Assembly (NCBI RefSeq): GCF_040712315.1
Contig: NC_134013.1
Location: forward strand, 88,480,001-88,544,000
From: Castanea sativa
Lineage: Eukaryota > Streptophyta > Magnoliopsida > Fagales > Fagaceae
Direction: 5' to 3'
Length of the DNA: 64,000 nt
Numbering within the stretch: the stretch's first letter is position 1; each line of letters starts with the position of its first letter. The position numbers and the translations under genes were made by a program. The notes below the pieces were generated by a model, which did not search any database, was not told the origin of the DNA, and was given only the letters and a program-made list of their open reading frames with translations. Below, one piece after another: positions 10,940-22,506 of this stretch.

Positions 10940-11784
10940 CACGCGCGCGCGCGCACGCGTGTGTCTCTCAAAAAAAAACCACACTAACTTAGCAAAGCCG
11001 TTCTGATCCGATCCATGTTATTAATAGTTTAAAACATATATGTATTTCAAATTTACTAGTTTTATTAATTTAAATTTTGGGAGTTATTTAAATTTGTTAT
11101 CTTGATTTAGTTTGGTATTTGAGATTAATTTTTGATTAATTGAATATTAAGTTTAATTGTGCAAATTGTAATCGTTTATATTGAATAATGAGCTTAAATG
11201 GTTAAATGATTTTTTTATTTATTAGGATTGTCAAAATGACCGCAACCCTAATAAACTAACCAATTCCTATGAATTGTGTTGAGTTTGCTACTAGTTATTA
11301 TGGCTAAATGGGTTGAGTTGGGTTAGAGTTTCTTAATATGAGTAGGTTTTCTTTGGTCAAAAATTAACTTAACCCCAATTTGAATCGATCCATGCACATC
11401 CCTAATCAATAGTTGATTGGTAATGCCATTCAAAATCAACATTGATTAGTAGCAAAGGCCAAAAGATGATCGTCTGAAAATGAGGAGATTAAAAAGAGAA
11501 ACTTGAAACTTCAATAGACATGAGTGTAACTGGAAACTAAAAGTTACTAAACTCAAAGTCCCTTTCTTCATTCAACAGATTAGCAAATATGACTACAAAA
11601 TATTAACCATGGAAAGGTTTAGATAGTTCATGAATATATATAGATATAGATAACCTTTGCATACATATTCCCTCCACAAAGCAATTAACGTTCTTATAAT
11701 CTCATAAAGATAATAAAAAAAAAAGAGACATAAAACCAAATTAAAGACACATTCCTTCTCAAAAATTAAAGACACATTAAATTC
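10521..11784. other. Intergenic region downstream of the WEB gene
   Basis: Contains a poly-A tract (10521-10543), a G run (10705-10715) and a mixed TA/GT/GC dinucleotide run (10907-10965). Sequence at 11220-11400 ends in CCATGCACATCCCTAA, resembling one end of the hAT-like family at 47954-48456, but the other end is not clear. No gene recognised. Confidence 0.5.
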
Positions 11785-12567
11785 TCAATTATACAAGTTG
11801 GGAGATGAATATAGAGGGTTTTGCATGGTTTTAGAAGACCGTTTCTTCCTTGAAAACAAATCTCCCACCAAAGGAATAATAGGCTTCTTCTTCATCGCCT
11901 TCTTCTCATGCACTTTCCCTCCAAAATAACCTTCCTCACCTAAACTTAATATCTGAGCCAAAGTGGTCGAGTCCTCCATTCTAATCATCAACTCTCTCTT
12001 CCTCTCTTCCTCTCTAACTTCTCTGTTTCTGTTTACTATCAATGCATTTGTTGCAGCAGCTGCCTCGGCTTTGGCCAACTTTGACATGTTCTTGTGAAGC
12101 TCAGCATTTAAAGAAGCCAATGCAACCTCGGTTTCAGACTCTCTCTCTTTTAACATCTTCAACTCCACCTTTGTTTCCTCTAGCTCAGCTTCAAGCTTCT
12201 TTAGAGCGTCTAAAACCAAGCTTTCATCTTCTCTTTTGTTGTCGCTAAAGACCAAGTTTCTTGTAGGGCTGTCGTCATCGCTAAATACCAAATTTCTTGT
12301 AGTGTTTGGAACTATATTCACATTATAAGGCTTTGGAGATGGTGAGAATATTTCTCCTACATTCACATTATAAGGCTTTGGAGATGGTGAGAATATGTCT
12401 CCTACATTCACATTATAAGGCTTTGGAGATGGTGAGTACATTTCTCCGAGAAGAAGGCGCTCGCTCAAAATGGCGACGGCTTCTTTGACAGATCGGAAGG
12501 GACTGGAAGTGTCAACGTTGGAGCTATAATCTGGGGTTGGGCTTTGAGGAAGAGAAAAGGGCTCCAT
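11785..12567 (-). CDS. Short WEB-family (DUF827) coiled-coil protein
   Basis: A single exon of 260 codons on the minus strand. The N-terminal motif SPFRSVKEAVAILSERLL, a central helix-forming coiled coil rich in E, K, L and A (about residues 118-200) and the C-terminal KKKPIIPLVGDLFSRKK are typical of short plant WEB-family proteins. Larger members (WEB1, PMI2) take part in light-dependent chloroplast movement and actin organisation; the role of short members is poorly known. Residues 41-85 are three near-perfect 15-residue repeats (SPSPKPYNVNV core), followed by two TRNLVFSD motifs. The start is the first ATG before the conserved MEPFSLPQSP region, with no intron needed. The family is confident; the exact orthologue is not. 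Confidence 0.86.
   Translation of the reverse strand: MEPFSLPQSPTPDYSSNVDTSSPFRSVKEAVAILSERLLLGEMYSPSPKPYNVNVGDIFSPSPKPYNVNVGEIFSPSPKPYNVNIVPNTTRNLVFSDDDSPTRNLVFSDNKREDESLVLDALKKLEAELEETKVELKMLKERESETEVALASLNAELHKNMSKLAKAEAAAATNALIVNRNREVREEERKRELMIRMEDSTTLAQILSLGEEGYFGGKVHEKKAMKKKPIIPLVGDLFSRKKRSSKTMQNPLYSSPNLYN
12316..12446 (-). repeat. Three in-frame 45-bp repeats in the WEB-family gene
   Basis: The core GGCTTTGGAGATGGTGAG on the plus strand starts near 12329, 12374 and 12419, a strict 45-bp period that adds 15 codons per copy without breaking the frame. The copies differ by very few bases, so copy number may vary between alleles. Confidence 0.93.
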
Positions 12568-12975
12568 GGTGGTGCGTTTGTGGTGAGAATGCGGTGCACG
12601 AAGAAGAAGGAGAATAAGATGGAGAAGCTATATTTGATATGATTGGTTAGGTTTGGGTTTTCTTTGCTTTTACTTCAAAAGTTTGGAAGGAAATGGTGAA
12701 AGGGGAAGTGGGGTAAGGGTAAGATATAATAATATGGAAGAGGGAGACTGTTGTTTCAAGGTTAAGGTACGATCCGAATGTGGGATGAGGATGAGGCTGA
12801 GGATGACTAGTTACCTACAGAGAGTATATGTCACTTTGATATATACCTCAGGTGTGTCCCTCCAGTTTGTTTGTTTGTTTTTTTTGGTTTCTCCTTAGAC
12901 AATATTCATGACACACAAGATAACCCCAAACCATGACAAGATATGTGATCAGCTTAGTTGCTAAAGTCACTTTTT
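12568..12975. other. Upstream region of the WEB-family gene
   Basis: A 5' flank with purine-rich sequence. An open frame on the plus strand (12653-12898) has no recognisable domain and is probably a chance frame over the promoter. Confidence 0.5.
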
Positions 12976-12979
12976 ATAG

Positions 12980-15510
12980 CACTAGTGTGGGATGCCGTGC
13001 CTTGCACGTGTTAGCCCTTTAGTAAGAGAATTAACATAATTTTTTTTTGTTGAAGAAGTATGAAGTCATGTATTTAAATTTAAAATAGCTATTTGAATAT
13101 CTATGTACTATGACAATTTCTTAGAACTTATTTATTAAATGTAATATTTACTCACCAAAAAATGCTACAAAGAATGATAATGAATAAGATCATTTTTCTA
13201 CAATATTTAAATTTTTGCAATGAATAATAATATATGCTACAAATTTTTTGAAGATCTTCATTAAATTAAATATTTGCAATCATCTACAATGAAAGTTTTG
13301 TTATTCATATTTCTTTCTTTATTATCTTATTTTATGAGTCTAACTACGGTGTTTACTTTACTTATTTTTAATGAATATCCTTTTAAGTAGGAAAATAAAT
13401 TAAAATAAGAACAAAATAACAAAAGACATATGTCATCAAAGTTTTTAATTATTAGATAAAATTATAAGTGTAGAAGATTTAAACCTAATAAATTAGTGTT
13501 CTCTAGGTAACAAATAGAACACCATATATTATCATTCTAACTTTCCAAGCATGACTACTAGTCTACTACATAAAATTCAAAATACACAAAGAAATTTTTT
13601 GGGACATTAAAATTTAGTAGAAGTATAGTAGACATTGCACAATGGAATATTTTAGGAATTATAAGATTTTGTTAGGGTTTAATTGAGAGAAAAACAATAG
13701 GAGTATATGCTCATTTACAAAATATAAATGATGAAATTATTCAACTTTACTTTAGGGGGGAATGCAACTACCCCGAACATAAAGGAGGAAAGTGTTACTT
13801 CGTCAATTTGTGTGTGTTTTATGTGTGTGTAAAACTATGTGTGTGTGTGTGTTTTTATTTTTTATTTTTTTAAAAAAACTTGAAACAATGTGTAAAAAAA
13901 AATCAACCTAAAAAAATTATGCATTAAACAATGAATTTCAATTCAACAAATTGAATAAACCAAAAAAGAAGTTTAGAAACACAACAACAAGTCACGATAT
14001 TTTTACAATACCTTTATTTTTAGCTATTGTGGGTCCTAATCTGACATTTTATTATTTTATTTTAAAGTAATGTTATGTCCACAATATTTTCATAATAAAT
14101 TTTAGGTGGTAAATTGCTATTAGTTTTAAATTAGGCTAACCACTTTTAATCGTATATTTAAAAATAAAATAAAATTCCAATTGAAAAAAATTATGCCTAA
14201 AACAATGAGTTTTGGCTTACTAAATTTGACCCAAAAAAAAAGCCTAGGAATACAACAAAATGTCACACAAAAAAGAAGTTTAAGAATATAACAAAACGTC
14301 ACAACATTTTCATAATATTTCTTATTTCCAATTGTGGTAGATCCCAGTTTGATATTTTATTATTTAATTTTTACATCTACAACATTTTCACAACGAATCT
14401 TAGGAAAAAATTATTACTGGCTTTAAAATTATGCATTAAAAAAAAAAGCAAAAAGAAAATACAAGAAAATTGTGCGTAAAACATACAGTGAATTTTGGCT
14501 CACCCAATTTGACTATATATACTAAAAAAGAAATCTAAGAATATAACAAAATATTAAAAAAAATTTACAATACTTTTATTTTTAGGATCAGAATAGTTAT
14601 ATTTTTATTTTATTTGAGAGAAATGCTAAATCTATAACATTTTTAGAACAAATTATAAATGACAAGTTGTTATTGGTTTTAAATTGAACTCATTACTGAT
14701 ATCTCGCAATCGTGAAAATATTGTAACAAAAAGAAGATGTTATAACATTTTCACCATACATTTATTTTTAGTTGTGATTGATCTTAGTCTCTTATTTTAT
14801 TATTTTATTTTGACCTTTAAAAAATTGGCACCTTAATAATTATGAAAATATTGTAAAAATTTGTTGTGTCAATATAATTGTGTATACACATATAATATTT
14901 AAAAGCACAAGCAAAACCAGCGTATTGTGAAAAAAAAAAAAAAAACCAATGAACAGTGCAAATTGCCAATAATTGTGAAAATATTGTAAGAATTTGTTAA
15001 ATCAGTGTAACTATACATACACATAAATATTTAAAAGAAAAGACAAAAACAGCACAACCAAAACTGGCATACTATGGTTTGTGGAAAAAAAAAAAAAAAA
15101 AAAAAAGCCTAATGAACAATGTTGTGAAAGTGTTACAAAAAATATTGTTGATATATCACTTCTTTTTTCATAATACCTTTAGTTTTAGTTGTCGATGATT
15201 CTAGTATGATATTTTATTTTAACCTATAAGGAATTAACATATCAACAATTGCAAAAATATTGTGACAATTTAATGTGTTAATTAACAGTTTTATATATAA
15301 AAAAATAAAAAAGAGTGGATAGGGTATTACCCAAGAAAAAAAGCAGAGAAAAAAGAAAAGAAAAGAAAAGAAAGCAGTGGGAAAAAAAAAAGAGCAACTA
15401 TTCAAAACTTGGAAAAAAAAGAAGAAAAAAAGTGACTCACTAAATCAAAGTATTGTTGTAGCTACAGTGCTACAGTGCTACAGTGCATGCGCGCATTCGT
15501 GCTTTTATTA
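12980..15510. mobile_element. Large AT-rich non-coding element, copy 1
   Basis: Starts near GTGCCTTGCACGTG and runs through a series of related segments built from CAACATTTTCA / TGAAAATATTG inverted motifs and repeated TATTTTATTATTTTATTTT. It ends near TCCAAAACTTGG-like sequence (here TTCAAAACTTGG), ACTCACTAAA and CTACAGTGCTACAGTGC. Long stretches align with 32815-36805 (for example 13405-13900 with 33215-33680). No open frame of note. I can describe it as a repeat family but not assign a class. Confidence 0.6.
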
Positions 15511-15519
15511 TAAAGAAAA

Positions 15520-16875
15520 AAGTTGACCAAGAACACAGCTGCATTTTTTTGTCAAGCCTCATCACTTATTATAAATTATAGACAGGGCTGTTCACTACAT
15601 CCTTTAAATGAAATGCATTGGTATAATCTTCATTTGTTATAAAGGTTCTGTTTAGATACTGCTTATTGCTGAAAATTGAAAATTAAAAACACTATAGCAA
15701 AATAATTTTTAAATGTGTGAATAGTGTCGTGGGACCTAATTTTAATGAAAATTTTGCTGAATTTCGTACTTATGAATTTCGTGAACAGTGTACGAGACCC
15801 ACTGTTTAAACGCTAAATGCAAACGCTAGCACTTTTCAGTGCAATCCAAACTCACACATACTATTCCCTTTTTACGGGTGAAGAACGTAAATACATCCAT
15901 CACGTTAAATGAAAACAACTACTTTAGGAGATTTTGTTCGCTTTTAGCTGCTGCAACATTTCCTCCTTAGTTTATATATATGAGCTTTCGCTCCCATTGT
16001 AATAAGCATTGAAAATATTAGAGTAACACACAGAGAAAAGGAGAGATGTGTATATCAGTTTTTGAAATAATATGTTGTGGTGAATGACTACTTGACAAGA
16101 AGCAGTTTAAAAATAATATCATCTTCATATTTTATCTTCTTGCTTATATATTTCCTCTATTTTACAACATCTTCTTCTTATTCTTTTTTTGCCTTTTTTC
16201 TTTTGGGATGTGAAGTATTTCATTTTTCGATCATTAACTGAAGCATAAGTTACATCATAAGATAATGTGTGTATAAGAAAACACGGTTCTCTCTTCAATC
16301 CAAGTAACCAAATCATCTATGAGAATTTCCTTGGCAACTTACATGAGAGACTACTACATACCAAAACATGTGAATGATGCTTGTAATTCTATAATAGATT
16401 GCTGCAGTTGGTATAATATATTAATATTGGCTCCCAGTCAAAGACTCTTGGAAGTGCAAAATCATAAGAGTGATCATTTTGCATGGATTTATAACTTTGT
16501 AAGATTTCTCCTTATTCGTTGTTAGAATTTTTTATATGATTTTCTGTTTCCTTGAAATTGGATACTATTTGGTCGGGTCACCCAATTTAACTATCGTTTA
16601 ATAAAAACCATAACTCGATTACAAGCCCAACCTGTAACAAATAAACCCAAGCCCACCTCATTTAAACACAATAAACTCAAATCCATACATGCCCCATTTG
16701 CCCTTAAAGCCCAACCAAGATCAAGCCTAAGCCCATCGGTCCAACTCACTTCAAGCTTTCCCATATTACCAAACTACCACTCTTCTTCAAATCACACTTT
16801 TTCACCTACTTTCTAACAAAGCTCCCATAGTCCCATGCCCAAATGATCAAAATAGCTCTACATTACTTAGACCAT
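15520..16875. repeat. Duplicated block, copy 1 (paralogous to 38500-39675)
   Basis: Sequence from GTTGACCAAGAACACAGC to near AATAGCTCTACATT is highly similar, in the same order, to 38509-39675. It includes a TATA-like TTTATATATATGAGC at about 15971-15985 followed by purine-rich sequence, so it may contain an old promoter or LTR-like region. The only large difference is the MITE at 15650-15846, which is missing from the other copy. No coding region recognised. Confidence 0.85.
15650..15846. mobile_element. MITE inserted in duplicated block copy 1
   Basis: Related to the element at 3345-3562 (shared GAACAGTG, AGCAATAAG-like and TCCAAAC end motifs). The paralogous block at about 38620 lacks it and reads straight from the TTCATCTGTTG side to TACTATTCC, so this is a filled site next to a preserved empty site. 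Confidence 0.75.
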
Positions 16876-17620
16876 TCTTATCAAACATGTCCAAAAATAT
16901 AACATTTAACATCTCAAAACACTACTTTATCAATTATAACACTTCACTAATATACCATACATCAAATGTTTTATTTTTTTTATTACCTCATTAAAATATT
17001 ATTTATTTATTATTTATAATTCATTTTTATTCTATCTTTCTCTCTTTCTTTGCGTGTGTTTCTCTTCTCCAGGCAAAAACAACCAACCCATCCCCTTATG
17101 GCCACCACCAAACACCACCCATTCAATGTCACCACCCACAACAAACCCACAACCAACCACCAAATCAATCAACCCACACCCACCAAAGAAAAATTTCACC
17201 AGAGAGAGATTGATCGATCCAAGGCCTCAACACCCAACAACCCACGGCCTCAATCCACCAGCACACCATAATCAACAACTACCACCAAAACCACAAACTC
17301 ACCAAAATCTGCCAAAACCCAAAACAACAAACTCATCCACCACTCACAAACCCACCACAAACTTATTTGAAAAAAATCATAACCACCGTGATTTAAATTG
17401 GAACAATCACTTACCCAAATCTTAATCACCTCCTGTGGCCCAATGCCCCATCCTCTACCCATAAAAAACAACAAAAAGGACTAGAGACCACCGACCCAAA
17501 TCCAAATCCAAAACCACTGACCAAAACAACAAACAACCACCACCATAGCCACCGATCTACACTTCGTAGGACGCCACCGTGGCTCTAACAATCTTCAACC
17601 TCACCCATAACACATAACAC
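16876..17620. other. Unclassified CCA-rich intergenic sequence
   Basis: After an AT-rich start, 17080-17600 is strongly biased to ACC/CCA/AAC on the plus strand, giving overlapping proline/threonine-rich or, on the minus strand, glycine/valine/tryptophan-rich open frames. The bias appears in all frames, so I treat it as low-complexity or repeat DNA rather than a gene. Confidence 0.5.
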
Positions 17621-17621
17621 A

Positions 17622-17622
<1 letters not shown>

Positions 17623-17702
<80 letters not shown>
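17623..17702. repeat. (GA)n microsatellite
   Basis: About 40 uninterrupted GA units. It generates leucine/serine repeat frames on the minus strand that should not be annotated as proteins. Confidence 0.97.
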
Positions 17703-17704
<2 letters not shown>

Positions 17705-17789
17705 AGAAGAGTTTGGAGACAGAAAGAAATTTGGAAAGAAAGGGCGGGAAGAAAGAAAGGGCGGTAGATGATAATGAAAAAGGGCACCA

Positions 17790-18095
17790 TGTGGTAGTTG
17801 AGAGTGATTCCAAGATTGTAGCTGACTCCCTACTGGGATTATGTACTTCTCTTATGGTTGTCTCAAATATTTTGATTGGTATCGCATACAAATTTCAAGA
17901 TTTTAGATTAGTTCAAGTGTCATTAAGGTAATAAACTTGCACATCTTCTGGCAAAGTTTGCCAAAGAAATAGATAATATTGATAATTATGTAACGGATAG
18001 AGGAAAATTCATCGTTGATTGAGTTAGCTATTACTCATGATGTATTGAATTTATTTTATTTTTAATAAAGTTACAAGTTTCTCATTAAAAAAAAG
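17790..18095 (+). pseudogene. LINE 3'-end relic with RNase H-like (RVT_3) segment
   Basis: The plus strand encodes VVVESDSKIVADSLLGL, an SNIL segment and DFRLVQVS, which match the C-terminal RNase H-like domain of plant LINE polyproteins. The next segment, LAHLLAKFAKEIDN, lies in another frame after stop codons, so the reading frame is broken. An A-rich run at 18087-18095 could be the tail. No upstream reverse transcriptase is present, so this is a 5'-truncated dead copy. Confidence 0.65.
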
Positions 18096-18189
18096 ACTTT
18101 ATATTTATGTGAAAAAATAAAATTTTATTTTCTATCGCATAATTTTTCTATCGCATAATTTTTCTATCTTGTATACTTTTATTGGAACA

Positions 18190-18425
18190 AGCCAAGTAGC
18201 CAACGTTGGAACCCCAAATACGGAACTCTACCCAAATCTTTGAGTTTGAAAGTGAATTGTTATTGGCGTACAAGTAAGCTCACAATTTATTCCCAAATAT
18301 CTTTTATTTAATTTGACAAGGAACTTTTTCCATCACCCATATTTCTGGTTATTCCTATTTCATTTCGCTTTCAGCTTTCAGGTCAAACATCCTGGCTTGT
18401 GTTCAGCCTTTAGTTCTTAATCAAA
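18190..18425 (+). repeat. GDSL-upstream block, copy 1
   Basis: Sequence around GTTGGAACCCC, TTTATTTAATTTGA and GGTCAAACATTC/CC is shared with 29090-29330, where no GDSL first exon follows. It marks the 5' side of the duplicated GDSL locus, about 1.7 kb upstream of the start codon. Confidence 0.75.
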
Positions 18426-20009
18426 TCGTTTACTTTTTTATTTTTAAACTACAAATTGTGTACGTTGGGTGGTAAAGTAATCGTGAACAAATCATATGTT
18501 CAACATTTTGGGACTCTATCAGATTCAGATGACTTGTAAGACAAAGATAGATGTCCACTAGCTAGGCACATAAAGGATGGTTTCAGATGACTTGGTAAGC
18601 CAAAGATGTATAGTTGTCCACCAGCGCATAGAACGTGTTAAGAGTAAGATATAAGAGAAAATATTTATACACAACTTTGAGTCTTAATTTTTGTTATTGT
18701 CGTGATATGGTCGGTTGATGGAGTATAGGTCAAAGCCTTTTAATGTCCAAAGAGATCCATTTTGTCAACGGTTTTTTCTTTCATCTTATGTACAAGAATC
18801 TCACTCTTATTTTAATTTTGTAAGAATTAAAGAATAAACAATCATAAAAAATCTGTATTCTAGTATACAGACATTTTAAAATATTCTAAGACCATCAACT
18901 TTTTGTATTTATCTATTACTTTCACATGAACTACTTTTTGCGTTTGTTTAATACTTTCATATGAACTTCTTATAATTTTCTCATCACTCACAGTTTGTTA
19001 TATTAGAGTTGTGGCAAAATTGTGCGTACAAATTGTGGTCCTAGATTTCCTTCTTGAGAAACCACATCTTACTTCAAAATTCACATGAACCGACAGATTC
19101 ATTGACCTACAAAAAGATTTCTAGAATTTTAAATTGGTTTTAAGTTACATAATACTCGTCATCAGCAGATTTCAAAGAAGAATGCGAAATCTATGCCTTT
19201 GACAACCATCTTTTTATATATATATAGGACAGGGAAATGCACATTTCCTTGCAACATGTTGTTACTAAGAACAATACTTAATAAATAAATAACATTCAAA
19301 TTAATATTTAAATAATAACATATCACATAAATTAGAATTTACCATAAAATTAGAGAATTTAAACTTATTACCTCAATGATGCTTTAAAGTAGCCTCATAA
19401 CATGAGAATAATTTGTCGTCAATTCATAAGTTTTTAGATGGTAGAATTGAGGCGTGGATTATATCATTGTCTTGAGACGATACAAGCAATCTACGAGATT
19501 TCCAATATAATAAACTAAAAATATTGTCGTGCCGCCTTGGGGTACAACAACTTAGGCACCTTGCTGATCATCCTTACAAGCCAACACCACTTGTAAGATA
19601 GATAGCTTTCAATAGTACTTCTTTTTTCACCCAGAAATAAAGTATATACAAGGATATATTATTTTTATAAAAGATGAGAAAACTAACAAAGTAAATATAT
19701 AGGTAGTTTTTCTATTACAATGAAAATATGTATGCATAAAAGTTTCTCTTCTATATCTCTCTCATGGCCGGACATATAGGCCTGAATATATAGTGACGTA
19801 TTCAAACGTTTGATAATAATTATAGTGACGTATAATTGAATAATGGCTACTACTGAAGATCTGGATAGCAAGCCGTGTGAGCATAAAATGCTCATTGAAT
19901 AGATCAAACCGGACCCTAAAGATAAAAGCTGTAAATAGACAGATTTTGATGATAAAAAGTATAAATATTAAATCGTTTAAGTCCGCAATTAATTAATATT
20001 TAAACTATT
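18426..20009. other. Distal upstream region of the GDSL gene
   Basis: AT-rich, with a short imperfect direct repetition of CAGATGACTTG near 18529-18595. No coding exon, tRNA or transposon end recognised. Confidence 0.5.
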
Positions 20010-20024
20010 GTATTTAATATAAAA
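20010..20024 (+). promoter_or_regulatory. Possible TATA box of the GDSL gene
   Basis: TTTAATATAAAAATG lies about 80 bp upstream of the chosen start codon, a plausible distance for a plant TATA box with a short 5' UTR. The sequence context is AT-rich throughout, so this is only suggestive. Confidence 0.35.
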
Positions 20025-20101
20025 ATGTTCCAACATAATATAAGCAACAAACTTTAGTTCTTGTTTTCAATATCATTTGCGTCTCATTTTCTTTATCCAA
20101 T

Positions 20102-21194
20102 ATGAAGTCTCCTAGCATTAATCTCAACTTTGCAACTTCTGTCCCTCTCTTTTGTTGTATGCTTTTGTTGTTTGCTTCCACAGTGAATCCTGTATTTGGT
20201 TTGAAAAAGTGCAACTTTCCAGCAATTTTTAACTTTGGTGACTCAAATTCTGATACCGGTGGATTGTCTGCTACGTCCCTTAAAACACCAACACCACCTT
20301 ATGGGGAGACCTATTTTCACAAACCTGCTGGAAGGTTTTCGGATGGCCGGCTCATGATCGATTTCATGGGTATGTACCTTGTTTATTTTTAGCATATCTT
20401 ACTCTTATAAAGAAATTAGATTCTCATGATAGTCATAGCCACTGTTATAGCCTAGTTTTCTTTATATGCACAAGTTAAGTGAGGTCGTTTAGTTATCAAT
20501 GCAGTGTTGATAAAAATTAGAAAGTACTGCCTTTTTGTTCTGTTAAATATTGCACAAATAAAAAACATAGTATAAAGATTAAGTTTGCCCTTTGCACTAC
20601 TAGACTACTAGTAAGCCCGTGAAGATTCATGGACATTCATTTTCTCATAGATCATCCCGGTTTATCCACATTGACATGATAGAAGGGTCATGTGTCATTC
20701 TACAGGGAGAACTTTCTAGAGCACTCCGGAGTGGACAAAAATATTAGGATGCTGCATTTACACCGATAGGATAAATGAAGTACCACCCCAAGAGGGGTGG
20801 CCCAGTTGGTAGAGATCCCGCAAGCAAGCACAAGGTCCCTCGTTCGAGTTGTGGCGGGTACCATGTGAGGGGTGGGCTCCTAGCTTGCTTTGCGCCTCCT
20901 CTGCTGGCTCTCTTGAGGTGCTAGGGTGAGGTCTGTGACACCCCAGTCACAGTAGTTATAGCTAAATCCAACATTCCCTAACGGGGGGTGCCCCTATTAC
21001 GTCACGCCCTGAGGGGTAAGTCACATATGGTCGCCCCCGCCCCCCCCTTTCGTTTATCAAACAAATAAAAGGATAAATGAAGTACCAAAACCAATGCTTT
21101 TCTGTTCCATTTGTTTCACTTTCCATAAACATAAAATATTTTTAATGAAAAACAATTTCACATATGGCAAAGCCGCACTCCAGCCCCTAAATCT

Positions 21195-21274
<80 letters not shown>

Positions 21275-22159
21275 GAGCAAGAGATCTCTATCTTCTCACT
21301 TTCTCAATTTCCTAATACTGTTTGAAATAGAGAAGAGAGAGGGACAGAGAGCTTTATGCATCTATCTTTCTCCCTTTCTCTGTTTCAATAATGACCCATG
21401 AGTTTCACAAACTTGAGTTTGTGAAACTTGAGTTTGCCATGTAACTCAAGTTCCAGAAATTTGAGTTTTTTAAAAATATAGCCTTCAAGTTTGTCATGTT
21501 ATTCTTTATGGAACTCGAGTTTCTGAAACTCGAGTTTCATAAAAAAATAGTAGCTATTTTTCATGGAACTCGAGTTTTAAAAAAGTGATAAATCCCTAAT
21601 TATTTCGCAAATAGTGATAGATCCATACATATTTTACTAAATAGTGGTATTTGGTTATTTTGACCATCAAATGGGTCCAAAATTACAGTATGGATAAAAA
21701 TTTTCACCTATGTTCCTACATCTATTATAAGCAGGACAAAGTTTAGTTATAAAATTGGTTATAGTTCAACATCATTTTATTGGAGGTAAATTTTGACAAA
21801 TTTATCATTGAATTCATTTTCTTCTTATGTCCTCTATACTTGCAAAATTTCTAGAAAATTAAAGATTAACAACTATGTCATCAATAAATTGTTTAGATTG
21901 CAAGTTTTTATAATTTAAAATTATGCATAAAATATAATCTTATAGATCTTATAGTAAATAATATCTGATTGACACAAAATTTTGATATATTAAAAGTATG
22001 AAAAACATACAATTTAACGATTAGATTTCTGAAATATGTAGTTGTATTAATGATATTAAGTAATGTAGTCTTAGATTACAATCAATTTTATAGCTAAACT
22101 TTATCCTTATAAGAATAGCAATAAACATATGAGACGGGACCCAATTATGTTGGTGGGTG

Positions 22160-22204
<45 letters not shown>

Positions 22205-22460
22205 GAATTGGTTTAGCCACAAATGATACAAAATAGATAATTGGTATAGTTAATAGTTGTGTTTTTATGACAATTTTTTAATACTCATTCGAATTTTATA
22301 ATAATTTTCTTTTTATATTATATCCCCCAAACATGAAGTCCTGCCTCTGTCCCTAATTGGATGAGAATTAAATACTATGAGTTTTTGTTAAATATTTTAC
22401 CAACTTTTAAAAGATACAATGTTGTAAAACGTTTATAACATTTTATTAATGATTTTATGG

Positions 22461-22506
<46 letters not shown>

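Noticed and set aside
17050..17474. Proline/threonine-rich or glycine/valine-rich frames that resemble cell-wall proteins
   Set aside because: The composition bias is in all frames on both strands, there is no signal peptide, and the sequence lacks regular amino-acid periodicity. Treated as low-complexity DNA.
17557..17891. Minus-strand frames with long Ser-Leu repeats
   Set aside because: Translation of the GA dinucleotide run. The same pattern appears wherever the run is read and has no conserved flank.
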